A stretch of 64,000 bases of DNA from assembly GCA_030429545.1 (NCBI GenBank), contig JAUIFF010000003.1:496001-560000 (forward strand), given 5' to 3'. Below the pieces are notes generated by a model that saw nothing but the letters and a program-made list of their open reading frames with translations, searched no databases and had not been told where the DNA came from. Positions 10,176-18,206 of the stretch are shown here, one piece after another; within the stretch, counting starts at the first letter, position 1; every line of letters begins with the position of its first letter. The DNA comes from Polyangia bacterium. Lineage in GTDB: Bacteria > Myxococcota_A > Polyangia > Nannocystales > Nannocystaceae. The translations under genes were made by a program, and so were the position numbers.

Positions 10176-11125
10176 CGATGTCCTCTGATCGGCTGAACCG
10201 AGCCGGTCGCACCCCCGACGCGATCGCCAGCAGTATCGTCTGTTTGATCAAAAATGTCGCCTCCCGTCGCCGGTGCCCGGGCGAGGACAAACTCAAACGC
10301 CCGCTTGGCCTCGTTGCGCAGCGAGGGATTATCTTCGTTGGCCGCCGCGAATTCCAAAAACCGCGCCGCATCGGGGCCACCAAGGGCCGCCAGCGTGCGA
10401 TAGACCTCCCGCGTGTAGTCGGGATCACGCAGATCGACCGCCCGCACAATCTCGGGGACATGGCTGCGGTTTCCGACGTTTCGCAGGGCCTCGACCGCCA
10501 GCCGGACCACCCGCAGATCGCGGTGCCGCAGCAACTCGGCAACCACATCGGCGGAAACATTGGGGCGGTGGTCGCGGATCCATTCGAGCGCCAGACAAAT
10601 TTGTTCTGGATCGGCCGACTTCAGCGACATTTCGAGCACCCTGCGGTCGCCGCGTGCAAGCCCGATTTGGGTGTCTAAGACTTCGATGGCCCGGCGAGCT
10701 GCCAGCGATAGGTCTTGCTGAAGATCGCCACTTTCGCCGGCACCTTCGAGCAGGACCTTCGCGGTCACGCGGGATTCGCCGAGCACCTCGCGCAACGCCT
10801 GCGGAACATCGACTTCGGCGGCCAGTAAAAACTCGGTGGTCGCGGGTGAAATAGCCTCACCCGAGGCATCTGCGAGCCACAAGTCGACCGTCAGAACTTC
10901 GCTGGCTGCCGGGTTTGAGCGCAGGTAGCGGGTGCGTTGAAGTTCGCGGTCAACCGCGCTGCGCATGGTCTTGGCATCGACCGGCAGCGGGCCCTCACGC
11001 GTGGCGATCGCCCCGACCTCGACGCGATGGGCCTGGTCGGGTGGTTGCGACTGGCAGGCGCTAGCGAACGCGAGGATTGCGAGCAGGACCGAGGCGATCC
11101 GCACAAGCTTGGTCCAAACCGTCAC
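10172..11125 (-). CDS. HEAT-repeat-like lipoprotein
   Basis: A GTG at 11125 gives a compact lipoprotein signal (basic start, SVLLAILAFA core, lipobox ASAC with Cys near residue 24). A TTG at 11209 overlapping the stop of the sirtuin gene is the alternative start, but it would put 28 extra residues ahead of the signal. After the lipobox comes a mixed domain, and then helical HEAT-like repeats (about residues 175-290), with motifs such as DLRVVRLAVEALRNVG and YTREVYRTLAALGGPDAARFL. These are usually protein-binding scaffolds. The gene is probably in one transcription unit with the upstream sirtuin gene and the downstream barrel gene, which it overlaps by four bases. Confidence 0.7.
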   Translation of the reverse strand: MTVWTKLVRIASVLLAILAFASACQSQPPDQAHRVEVGAIATREGPLPVDAKTMRSAVDRELQRTRYLRSNPAASEVLTVDLWLADASGEAISPATTEFLLAAEVDVPQALREVLGESRVTAKVLLEGAGESGDLQQDLSLAARRAIEVLDTQIGLARGDRRVLEMSLKSADPEQICLALEWIRDHRPNVSADVVAELLRHRDLRVVRLAVEALRNVGNRSHVPEIVRAVDLRDPDYTREVYRTLAALGGPDAARFLEFAAANEDNPSLRNEAKRAFEFVLARAPATGGDIFDQTDDTAGDRVGGATGSVQPIRGHR

Positions 11126-11205
11126 CAGCGAAATGATAGCAACGATCGCACTTCTCGCATCTTCGCGGTTGTCGATCGCCGACCACGTTGCCGGCGTGGG
11201 TCCGA

Positions 11206-11973
11206 TCAACCGGCAACGACTCGGCGCGCAAGCTCCTCGAGCACCTGCGACGCCCCGCGCCTAAAATGCACATCGACAATCCCGCTCACCGCCGTCTGCC
11301 CGGGATTTATTTCACAGGTGAACTTACCCGCCCCGCGCGCCAACACCACGGGCTGGACGATGTACGGGAACGGGCTCGAAGTGCCGACCGAGCACACGAC
11401 ATCAAAGCCCGCCGCCAGCTCGCGCTCTAGGGTGGCCACCTGGTGTTGCCCGAGCCACTCACCAAAAAGCACGACGTCAGGCCGCGTCACTGCCTGGCAC
11501 TTAGGACATGCCGGAACAGCCCCGAACTCGCTGAAGTCTTTAACGGTATTTGTGTAACTACATCTTGTGCAGCGAATATTGTGCAGGGTGCCGTGGATCT
11601 CGATCAACCGGGTCGTGCCCGCGCGGCGATGGAGGCCATCGACGTTTTGCGTGAGCAGCCAAACCTCGGGCAGGACCTGCTCGAGCGCCCGGATGGCATG
11701 GTGTCCGGGATTGGGTTTGGCCCCACGGCAGGCCTCTTCGACCTGGCGCAAGTACTTCCACGTGAGGTCCGGCCGCTTCGCAAACATCTCGCCCGACAAC
11801 AGCACCTCAATGGGTACGCCCTCCTCCGGGTCCTCGTGGTTGTAAAGACCGCTCACACCGCGATAGGTCGGCAGGCCAGAATCGACCGAAATCCCGGCAC
11901 CGGTAATAAACAACACCCGCTTGGCAGCCATTAACTGCTCGGCGACGGTTTGCAACTGCGCTTCGTGATCCAT
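11206..11973 (-). CDS. cobB: NAD-dependent protein deacylase, Sir2 family
   Basis: Sirtuins remove acyl groups from lysines, using NAD and yielding nicotinamide and O-acyl-ADP-ribose. Visible motifs are GAGISVDSGLPTYRG (NAD binding), TQNVDGLHRRAG, the catalytic His in EIHGTLHN, the CTRC and CPKC zinc-ligand pairs, GTSSPFPY and EINPGQT, in family order and at the usual total length (255 residues). I chose the ATG at 11973 (MDHEAQLQ), after a G-rich stretch; the frame continues open further upstream, but that part overlaps the divergent sigma-factor gene. It leads a minus-strand run with a HEAT-type lipoprotein and a barrel protein. That pairing of a cytoplasmic enzyme with envelope genes is odd and may reflect only transcriptional convenience. 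Confidence 0.92.
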   Translation of the reverse strand: MDHEAQLQTVAEQLMAAKRVLFITGAGISVDSGLPTYRGVSGLYNHEDPEEGVPIEVLLSGEMFAKRPDLTWKYLRQVEEACRGAKPNPGHHAIRALEQVLPEVWLLTQNVDGLHRRAGTTRLIEIHGTLHNIRCTRCSYTNTVKDFSEFGAVPACPKCQAVTRPDVVLFGEWLGQHQVATLERELAAGFDVVCSVGTSSPFPYIVQPVVLARGAGKFTCEINPGQTAVSGIVDVHFRRGASQVLEELARRVVAG

Positions 11974-12055
11974 CGGTCGACCCCGCCAACAACATACCGT
12001 CTTGGCATCGATCTTCCACAGCGCTATCGCTGGGTTCACGCTACACTGCGACCAC

Positions 12056-12691
12056 ATGCGTGCGCGGGATTGGGAGCTTTTGCGGGGCTGGCAAGATGGT
12101 GATCAAAAGGCCGGGACCCAGCTCGTACAGCACTATTTCCCCCTGATTTCGCGCTTTTTTGTCAACAAGGTCTCAAACCCCGAGGACGCCAGCGAGCTGG
12201 TCTCCGACACGTTTTTGGCCTGTACCAAGGGCAAGGACCGGATTCGCGAAGGAGCCAGCTTTCGCAGCTACCTGTTCGCCATTGCCATGAACCAGCTGCG
12301 GCTTTACCTACGCAAAAAAAAGAAATTGTCGCGCGAGCGCGAAGACTTTGCCGAGATCATCGCCGCCGACACCCTCGGGCCATCGATGACATCGATGATG
12401 ATGCAACAACGGGAGTCCCAGTTGATCGTCCAGGGTCTGCGCACGCTGCCCATGGACCACCAAATCGTGCTCGAGCTCAACCTGTTTGAGTCGCTCTCCA
12501 CCGCCGAAATCGGCGAGCTTCTCGGCATTCCCCAGGGGACCGTTAAAAGTCGCATGCGTCTGGCTCGCAACCGCCTGTCAAAATACATTGAACGCGCGGC
12601 CAAAGACCCTGCCCTGTTTCAGTCGACGCTTTCCAACATGCAGGACTGGGCCCGACGGATCCGTCAACAACTCGGACGCCAGGGTGATTGA
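12056..12691 (+). CDS. ECF-type RNA polymerase sigma factor
   Basis: A sigma-70 family protein of 211 residues with region 2 near residues 22-90 (core-binding motif around SNPEDASELVSDTFLA) and region 4 near 125-185 (LPMDHQIVLELNLFESLSTAEIGELLGIPQGTVKSRM). There are no regions 1.1 or 3, so it is ECF-like. It starts at an ATG at 12056, 82 bases from the divergent sirtuin start, with no obvious ribosome-binding site. The next gene overlaps its end by eight bases and encodes a phosphotransferase-like kinase, not an anti-sigma factor. No anti-sigma gene is visible beside it. Confidence 0.88.
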   Translation: MRARDWELLRGWQDGDQKAGTQLVQHYFPLISRFFVNKVSNPEDASELVSDTFLACTKGKDRIREGASFRSYLFAIAMNQLRLYLRKKKKLSREREDFAEIIAADTLGPSMTSMMMQQRESQLIVQGLRTLPMDHQIVLELNLFESLSTAEIGELLGIPQGTVKSRMRLARNRLSKYIERAAKDPALFQSTLSNMQDWARRIRQQLGRQGD

Positions 12692-13592
12692 CAAACCCGA
12701 TGTGCATACACTTTGTTTGGTGCTCAGGCAGGCGCTGGGCGTGGACCTCGACCCGGCGGCGGTCGAGCTTTCCTGGCGGTCGTGGCGATGGCTGGGTTTA
12801 GCCCCGGCACATGTCATCTTCCATGCCCCGAGCCCGGATGCGTGGCAACGTCTCGCCCGTGAGGCTCGGCTGTTGCGATGGTTGCGGGACGCCACCGAGC
12901 TTCCGGTTTCTCGGGTCGTGTTCGAGGATGCTAGCCATGCCTTACAGGTTCGCAGCCGCTGTCACGGCCTGACTGGGGTCGCGCTCGAGCAACGGATCTT
13001 TGGCACCCGTGCCCAGCTGACGAGCCGCCAACGGCTCGCGCCCGACTGTCCGCTGACCGACTTCGGTCGCCGGTTTGCTGAGGCACTCGGCCATGCGCTT
13101 GGCCAGCTGCACAGCATTGCCCCCGACCCGGCGATTGCACTGGCCTCAACCCACACCATCGATTGGCCGACGATCCTCGCCAACCTGCGAGCCTGGGGCC
13201 ACGAATCGCTGGCCACCGCTGCAACCGTCTTTCTTGCATACTCACCTACATCACCTCCGGTCGTACTCCACGGTGACCCGCACCTCCACAATATTTTTGC
13301 CACGCAGCAGGGTCGTGTTTGTGGACTTATCGATGTCGATGAAAGCCGGCTTGGGCCGGCCATCGACGACCTTCGCTACCTCCACTCGCACGGGCCACGA
13401 TTTGTCGGCTGTGCACTACATGCCTATACACAAACTTCACAAACCACCATCTCCCCGCACGAGCTGGGGCGCGCCCATATCCGCAACGCAATCGAGCATT
13501 TTGCCTGGATAAAACCCGGGCATCCACGGTTTTTGGGGGTGGTAGATTGGGCCCAAACTGCCATCGAGCTGCTCGGCCCAGCCCACGATTGA
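12684..13592 (+). CDS. Aminoglycoside-phosphotransferase-like small-molecule kinase
   Basis: About 300 residues of the APH/choline-kinase fold. The diagnostic motifs are the catalytic loop VVLHGDPHLHNIFA and, downstream, GLIDVDESRLGPAIDDL, which supplies the metal-binding aspartate. The N-terminal lobe (VIFHAPS... ARLLRWLR) is weaker. Such enzymes phosphorylate hydroxyls of small molecules or, less often, sugars of antibiotics; the substrate here is not evident. The chosen GTG start at 12684 overlaps the sigma-factor gene by eight bases, implying translational coupling. A near copy of the dispersed palindrome (TGTGCATACA, 12701-12710) sits at codons 6-9. Confidence 0.75.
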   Translation: MIDKPDVHTLCLVLRQALGVDLDPAAVELSWRSWRWLGLAPAHVIFHAPSPDAWQRLAREARLLRWLRDATELPVSRVVFEDASHALQVRSRCHGLTGVALEQRIFGTRAQLTSRQRLAPDCPLTDFGRRFAEALGHALGQLHSIAPDPAIALASTHTIDWPTILANLRAWGHESLATAATVFLAYSPTSPPVVLHGDPHLHNIFATQQGRVCGLIDVDESRLGPAIDDLRYLHSHGPRFVGCALHAYTQTSQTTISPHELGRAHIRNAIEHFAWIKPGHPRFLGVVDWAQTAIELLGPAHD

Positions 13593-13712
13593 TAGCGCCA
13601 CCAGCAATCGGCCGGTCGCCGGTGTCGATGTTTTTGTATTTGCAAGCCGCTGCCCAGCCCTATTTTGCCCGGGACTAGCCCGACCCACCTGGCGATGGTA
13701 TGAGCCAAGTCT

Positions 13713-16103
13713 GTGAAGCGCGATCAGCCAGGTGCCGACGCCGATGCCGAAATCGCGCCGTCCGAGCGGGCAGTGACCCAGTCCAGGCAAGCCGACAACG
13801 CGACCGAGGAGCTGCCCGAATTCGCCGACGAGCCCGATACCCTCAAGCTGTTTGGCCGCGGGGCTGGGGCTGGCTCCGAAACCTCGGGCTGGGCCGATGC
13901 CTTGGGCGTGTCGGAGGATGCTCAAAAGCAGATCTACAACCAAGCAATGGCCCGCCTGTTTGGCAGTGCCCCCGGCGAACCCGAGCCCAAACCCGCAAAG
14001 CAGGAGCCTGAGCGAATCGGCCGGTTTGAACTGCTGCGAAAGATCGGGGTCGGCGGCATGGGGATTGTCTACCTCGCCCGCGACCCAGACCTGGGCCGGG
14101 ACGTCGCGCTCAAACTCCTGCGCGCCCGCGAGGGCGATGCCGTGGCGACCAAGCGGATGCGTCGCGAGGCCCGGGCAATGGCCAAGCTCGCCCACCCCAA
14201 TGTCGTGCATATACATGAGGTGGGCACCCACGCGGACCAGTTGTACCTGGCCATGGAATATGTCGACGGACCAACACTGCGGGAGTGGTTGCACCAACAG
14301 CCGCACACCTGGCAGGAGATCGTCGAACTCTTTGGCGCCGCGGGCCGCGGGCTTCAAGCTGCCCACGACGCCGGTATTGTCCATCGCGACTTCAAACCAG
14401 AGAACGTGTTGATCACCCAGGGCGGGCTGGCAAAGGTCACCGATTTTGGCCTCGCCCGCGATACCGACCAACCCCACGCCTCGTTGTTGGTCGACATCAA
14501 CGCCAGCGAAGACCCGGCCCTGACCTCGGGCCTGTACACCGAAACTGGCACCATTATGGGGACCCCGAGTTACATGGCCCCCGAGCAATTTCTGGCTAAA
14601 AGTACAGATCCACGCAGCGATCAATTTAGCTTTTGTGTCACCCTGTTTGAGGCGCTCGTTGGCATGCGCCCATACGCCGGATCGAGCTACGCAGAACTTG
14701 CCGAGAATGTCCTCGAAGGCAATCGCATTGAGCTCCCGTCCACAAGCGTCCCCGTGTGGGTGCTCGCAGCTCTCGAACGCGGCCTCCACCCAGACCGCGA
14801 CCAGCGATTTGCCAGCATGCGGGAGCTGCTTGCCGCCCTCAGCGGGGAGTCTGCATCAACCCCAGACATCGAAGAAGCCCTCGACCAGGCCCGCCTCGAA
14901 GAGTATCGCCGACGGGCGCGAAACACCGGGCTTTTGATCATCGCCGGCCAACTGATCTACATTTTACTTGATTATACACGGGCAGGACTGGGTGAGTTAT
15001 TTTTTGCCCTGCTGGCAACCCGCAGCAGCTCGCTCATACTGGCTAGCTTTGCCGTGATCCGGCCGGGGCAAACCCTCACCCGCGTGCGCCGAGATGCCAT
15101 TTTGGCAACTGCTGGCATGGCGGCCTCGTATGTCGTTGTCAACCTGCTCTACACCAGCGGCAACATCCACTCGGCAACCATGATCAACTGGGTGTGGGCG
15201 ACCGTGCTGGTGCTGCTCAACTACAGCTACCCGCCCCACCACATTCGCACCGCTGCCTGGATCTCGACCCTGCTGTCGGTTGGATTTGTCGCCAGCGAAT
15301 ACGCGTTTATGTGGGCCGAACCGACGACCTTTGCCAGCTCACTGGTGGCACTGCTCACCATCAATGTCGCCAGCTTCTTGCTCGCGCGACAGCTACACCG
15401 CAACCGCCGGGCCGAGGTCCACATGCTCGAGGCAATGATTCCCTCGCAGGTGATTGCCCGGGTCGTCCAGGGAAGTTTTGAGGTCGAAACATTTGCAGCG
15501 GCAACAGTCCTCTATGCCGACCTCGCAGGGCTGCGCGACCCACAAAAAAATGTACACACATCGACCTCGTCGTTTCAGCACGTGTCGGGAGAGATCGAAG
15601 ACCACAGCGACGAACAGCGCCCGCACAACCCAGTGGCCGAGCTGCTGTTTGCCGAGTTCGAGATCCTGATCCGGCGATTTGGTATCGAACGGGTCCACAA
15701 CTGCCGCGACGGTCTGTTGGTGATCTGCGGTGCACCGACCGCCCGCCCGGACCACTGCCAAGTGATGGGCGACTTTGCCCTCGCCCTCCAGGCCCTCGCC
15801 CGCGACTTTGCCCTCGCCGACCACGGGCTAACGCTGCGTATTGGTATGGATAGCGGCCCGCTGCAGGCATCGACGATCGGCCGAGCCCAACAACTCTACG
15901 ACGCCTGGGGAGATACGGTGGACATTGCCAAGCGCCTGCAAAGCCACTCTCAAACCGGCGATATTTTGGTGTCCCAACACGTGCACGAGCAGCTCGCGTC
16001 CGAGTTTAGGCTGGTCCGGCGCGGCGACATGTGGATGCCAGAGCACAGCGGCGACCAGGGTATTCGGACCTGTGCGGTTGCGAGCCTGCTGCGGCGAAAG
16101 TGA
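13713..16103 (+). CDS. Ser/Thr kinase fused to a membrane-anchored class III nucleotide cyclase-like domain
   Basis: A 796-residue protein. Residues 103-385 are a complete kinase: glycine loop IGVGGMGIVY, K134, HRDFKPEN (D226), DFG at 244-246 and GTPSYMAPE. About six hydrophobic segments follow (410-575). The C-terminal 200 residues are a class III cyclase homology domain with AATVLYADLAG (metal Asp), NCRDGLLVICG (second Asp), and YDAWGDTVDIAKRL, close to the YDLWGDTVN signature of membrane guanylate and adenylate cyclases. It probably links phosphorylation to cyclic-nucleotide signalling at the inner membrane. The start is a GTG at 13713. Codons 165-168 (GTG CAT ATA CAT) carry a palindrome copy at 14206-14215. 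Cyclase activity is inferred, not certain. Confidence 0.87.
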   Translation: MKRDQPGADADAEIAPSERAVTQSRQADNATEELPEFADEPDTLKLFGRGAGAGSETSGWADALGVSEDAQKQIYNQAMARLFGSAPGEPEPKPAKQEPERIGRFELLRKIGVGGMGIVYLARDPDLGRDVALKLLRAREGDAVATKRMRREARAMAKLAHPNVVHIHEVGTHADQLYLAMEYVDGPTLREWLHQQPHTWQEIVELFGAAGRGLQAAHDAGIVHRDFKPENVLITQGGLAKVTDFGLARDTDQPHASLLVDINASEDPALTSGLYTETGTIMGTPSYMAPEQFLAKSTDPRSDQFSFCVTLFEALVGMRPYAGSSYAELAENVLEGNRIELPSTSVPVWVLAALERGLHPDRDQRFASMRELLAALSGESASTPDIEEALDQARLEEYRRRARNTGLLIIAGQLIYILLDYTRAGLGELFFALLATRSSSLILASFAVIRPGQTLTRVRRDAILATAGMAASYVVVNLLYTSGNIHSATMINWVWATVLVLLNYSYPPHHIRTAAWISTLLSVGFVASEYAFMWAEPTTFASSLVALLTINVASFLLARQLHRNRRAEVHMLEAMIPSQVIARVVQGSFEVETFAAATVLYADLAGLRDPQKNVHTSTSSFQHVSGEIEDHSDEQRPHNPVAELLFAEFEILIRRFGIERVHNCRDGLLVICGAPTARPDHCQVMGDFALALQALARDFALADHGLTLRIGMDSGPLQASTIGRAQQLYDAWGDTVDIAKRLQSHSQTGDILVSQHVHEQLASEFRLVRRGDMWMPEHSGDQGIRTCAVASLLRRK

Positions 16104-16344
16104 ACCGGCCAGCCGGCCACAGCAGGTGCGTAATAGCCGAATTTCGGTTCCTTTACACATCTAGCAACATTTTCTGATCCGCTCGGCGTCGGTCGTAACT
16201 CCTACACCGAAGCACCTTGGTCAGGCACAGCTGTTGCTGGCATGGGCCAACATCCGTGCATCAGCAAAGTTTGATCCAGCCAACGACTTGACCTGGCGAT
16301 CCCCAATCACGCACATACCTTTTATCTACAGCCAATCACGTCCC

Positions 16345-17757
16345 ATGCCCCATCCGTTTGCACATCGCCCGACCGCCGGCCACTTTCACCACCTGGTCCA
16401 ACAGGCTGCGGCCCGCCGACAGTTGGTCCTACAACCTGCGGTCGGCTATTCGACGGTCGCCGGCATGACGTCGACGCTGAGCAAACTGGCGACGACCGCC
16501 TGGCCCCTGGTCGGTTCGCTCGAGGTCGATACGTTGACGCGGGTTGGACAACTCGCCTGGGTCGAGCGAGCCCTCGCGGCCGGGCACCAACTCAATGGTT
16601 ACCCGCTGGTCTCACACCCCCGCGATCAGACGCGGGACATGTTGGCTGCCGTGCCCTCGTTGCCGGTTCAGGTACGGCACGGCAGTGCCCAGCCCGAGGC
16701 GATTTTTAGTCTCATGCAAGACCTCGGGCTCACGGCGGCGGACGGCGGGCCACTTTCCCATGGGCTTGCCCACGGGCGTACACGGATCCGTAGCGCCATC
16801 AACTCGTGGCGAACCTGCCTGCAACAACTCGCAACCTGGCAAAATCGCGGGATCGATTTTCACCTCGAAAGCCACGGCGGATGTCTCGGGGGGCTGCTGT
16901 GCCCCCCCTCCCTCAAGATCGCCCTCAACCTACTCGAAGGCATGTTCTTTGCCCATCACGGGGTCGACAACATTTCGTTTTCGTTTGCCCAAGGGGCCAA
17001 TCTCGACCAGGACCTAGGCGCCCTGACAGCGCTGCGACAACTTGCGACGATCTACCTGCCCGAGGTCCGTTCCGACATTGTTGTGCATACATACTTGGGC
17101 GCGCTACCCCAAACCGACAATGGCTTTCACCGGCTGCTCGAAGATGCTGTTGGCCTCGCTAGCCGCGGGGGCGCTGCCCGGCTGGTGATCCACCCACGCG
17201 GGGCTCCTTCGCCAACACCACACGAGCTCGACAAGGCACTCGGATGGGCCATGCAGGCAGCTTGCACCCCGCAGCAACCACGAGGCGGGAGCCGGGCACT
17301 CAACCCTGCGTTTCGGTTCGCCCCGCACACCCGTCCGCGAGAAGCTGGTTGGACCCTATCGCCCCGGGGTTCAAACTTCGCAGACATCATCGTCCGCGAG
17401 GCCTGCTCGATCATTGAGGCCACCCGTGCCCTCCACCACAACATCGACCACGCGCTTGAACTCGCGGTGACCAATGGCTTTATCGACATCCCCGGGTGCC
17501 TACACCCGCAAAACCGGGGACTCACAACGATTCGCTACGATCGTTCTGGAGCCCTGCTGTGGGCTGATACCGGTCGTCTACCATTTCCCACCGACCTCGC
17601 TGCCCGTTCGCATATGCGGCCCAATTCACTACTCGCTAGCCGCCTCGCCACGGAGGTCGCAACCCGTTACGACCGCCTATACGGTGTCCGCGAACGCCTG
17701 CTGTCGCCACAATCTGTCCCTTCGGCCTCATCCTCATCAAGGATGCAACTACAATGA
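16345..17757 (+). CDS. Glutamate mutase-like large subunit (methylaspartate mutase E family)
   Basis: The large subunit of B12-dependent glutamate mutase carries the substrate-binding TIM barrel. Family blocks are visible in order: VDTLTRVGQ, LNGYPLVSHP, VQVRHGS, DGGPLSHGL, GGLLCPP, DNISFSFAQGANLDQD and, near the C-terminus, the IPGCLHPQNRG...YDRSGALLWADTGRLPFP stretch. In the classical enzyme a third substrate-gripping arginine lies in an NREPFG motif; here the aligned stretch reads HLESHG with no Arg, so the substrate may not be glutamate. The ATG at 16345 gives the usual length (470 residues); an upstream TTG at 16234 is possible. The small subunit follows with a 4-base ATGA overlap. A strict palindrome copy (17744-17753) touches that junction. 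Confidence 0.8.
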   Translation: MPHPFAHRPTAGHFHHLVQQAAARRQLVLQPAVGYSTVAGMTSTLSKLATTAWPLVGSLEVDTLTRVGQLAWVERALAAGHQLNGYPLVSHPRDQTRDMLAAVPSLPVQVRHGSAQPEAIFSLMQDLGLTAADGGPLSHGLAHGRTRIRSAINSWRTCLQQLATWQNRGIDFHLESHGGCLGGLLCPPSLKIALNLLEGMFFAHHGVDNISFSFAQGANLDQDLGALTALRQLATIYLPEVRSDIVVHTYLGALPQTDNGFHRLLEDAVGLASRGGAARLVIHPRGAPSPTPHELDKALGWAMQAACTPQQPRGGSRALNPAFRFAPHTRPREAGWTLSPRGSNFADIIVREACSIIEATRALHHNIDHALELAVTNGFIDIPGCLHPQNRGLTTIRYDRSGALLWADTGRLPFPTDLAARSHMRPNSLLASRLATEVATRYDRLYGVRERLLSPQSVPSASSSSRMQLQ

Positions 17758-18170
17758 TTCTATTGGCGACACTTCCCTCCGATGCGCACAGCTGGAACCT
17801 GCTCTTTGTCCACATGTTGCTGGCAGAACATGGCCTCGCGCTCGACAACCTAGGCGTGTGCACGCCCCTGCCAGTCCTGCTTCGGGCCTGCGTTCAGCGG
17901 CACCCGCGGGTCGTGCTTATCTCGGCGACCAACGGGCACCACGCGGTTGAGGGGATGTTGCTCGCCCAACACATCCACGAAACGCTCGGTTCATCACGCC
18001 CCGCTTTGGCCCTCGCCGGAGATCTCACCAGTCCGGGTCGAGGTCATGGGTTTCAAGACCTACTAGCAGCCGGATTCGATGCTGTTTTTTGTGGGTCACA
18101 CGCGGTCCCAAAGCTGCTCGACTTTTGTCAACAACATGCGCTGCAACCTAGCCAACGGTTGGCACACTGA
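17754..18170 (+). CDS. B12-binding small subunit of the mutase
   Basis: A 138-residue cobalamin-binding domain with Rossmann-like alternation. The DxH motif (D10-A-H12 in LPSDAHSW) supplies the histidine that replaces the lower axial base of B12; the usual glycine three residues on is Asn. Later blocks VVLISATNGHH and LALAGDL correspond to the corrin-contacting loops, though the GG of the family is degenerate. Together with the preceding gene it should form a carbon-skeleton mutase using adenosylcobalamin. The ATG overlaps the large-subunit stop (ATGA), the arrangement expected for stoichiometric subunits. It ends 36 bases from the convergent StyA-like gene. Confidence 0.8.
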   Translation: MILLATLPSDAHSWNLLFVHMLLAEHGLALDNLGVCTPLPVLLRACVQRHPRVVLISATNGHHAVEGMLLAQHIHETLGSSRPALALAGDLTSPGRGHGFQDLLAAGFDAVFCGSHAVPKLLDFCQQHALQPSQRLAH

Positions 18171-18176
18171 CCTGCT

Positions 18177-18202
18177 AGGTTGCTTGCAGATACACCCAAC
18201 CT
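18177..18202. repeat. Inverted repeat with a palindrome copy in its loop, between convergent genes
   Basis: A 6-bp stem (AGGTTG at 18177-18182 with CAACCT at 18197-18202) encloses the strict palindrome TGCAGATACA (18185-18194). It lies in the 36-base gap between the mutase small subunit and the convergent flavoprotein gene. It could act as a weak bidirectional terminator, but has no T-run. Confidence 0.5.
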
Positions 18203-18206
18203 CGAT

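Noticed and set aside
9057..10196. Plus-strand open frame of about 380 codons opposite the Pro-rich barrel gene
   Set aside because: Its Arg-rich repetitive end is the antisense of the Pro/Ala linker; the minus strand has a signal peptide and barrel.
13437..14789. Long minus-strand open frame (450 codons) opposite the kinase-cyclase gene
   Set aside because: It is the antisense of a well-supported kinase, lacks any recognisable domain and arises from the high third-position GC of the real gene.
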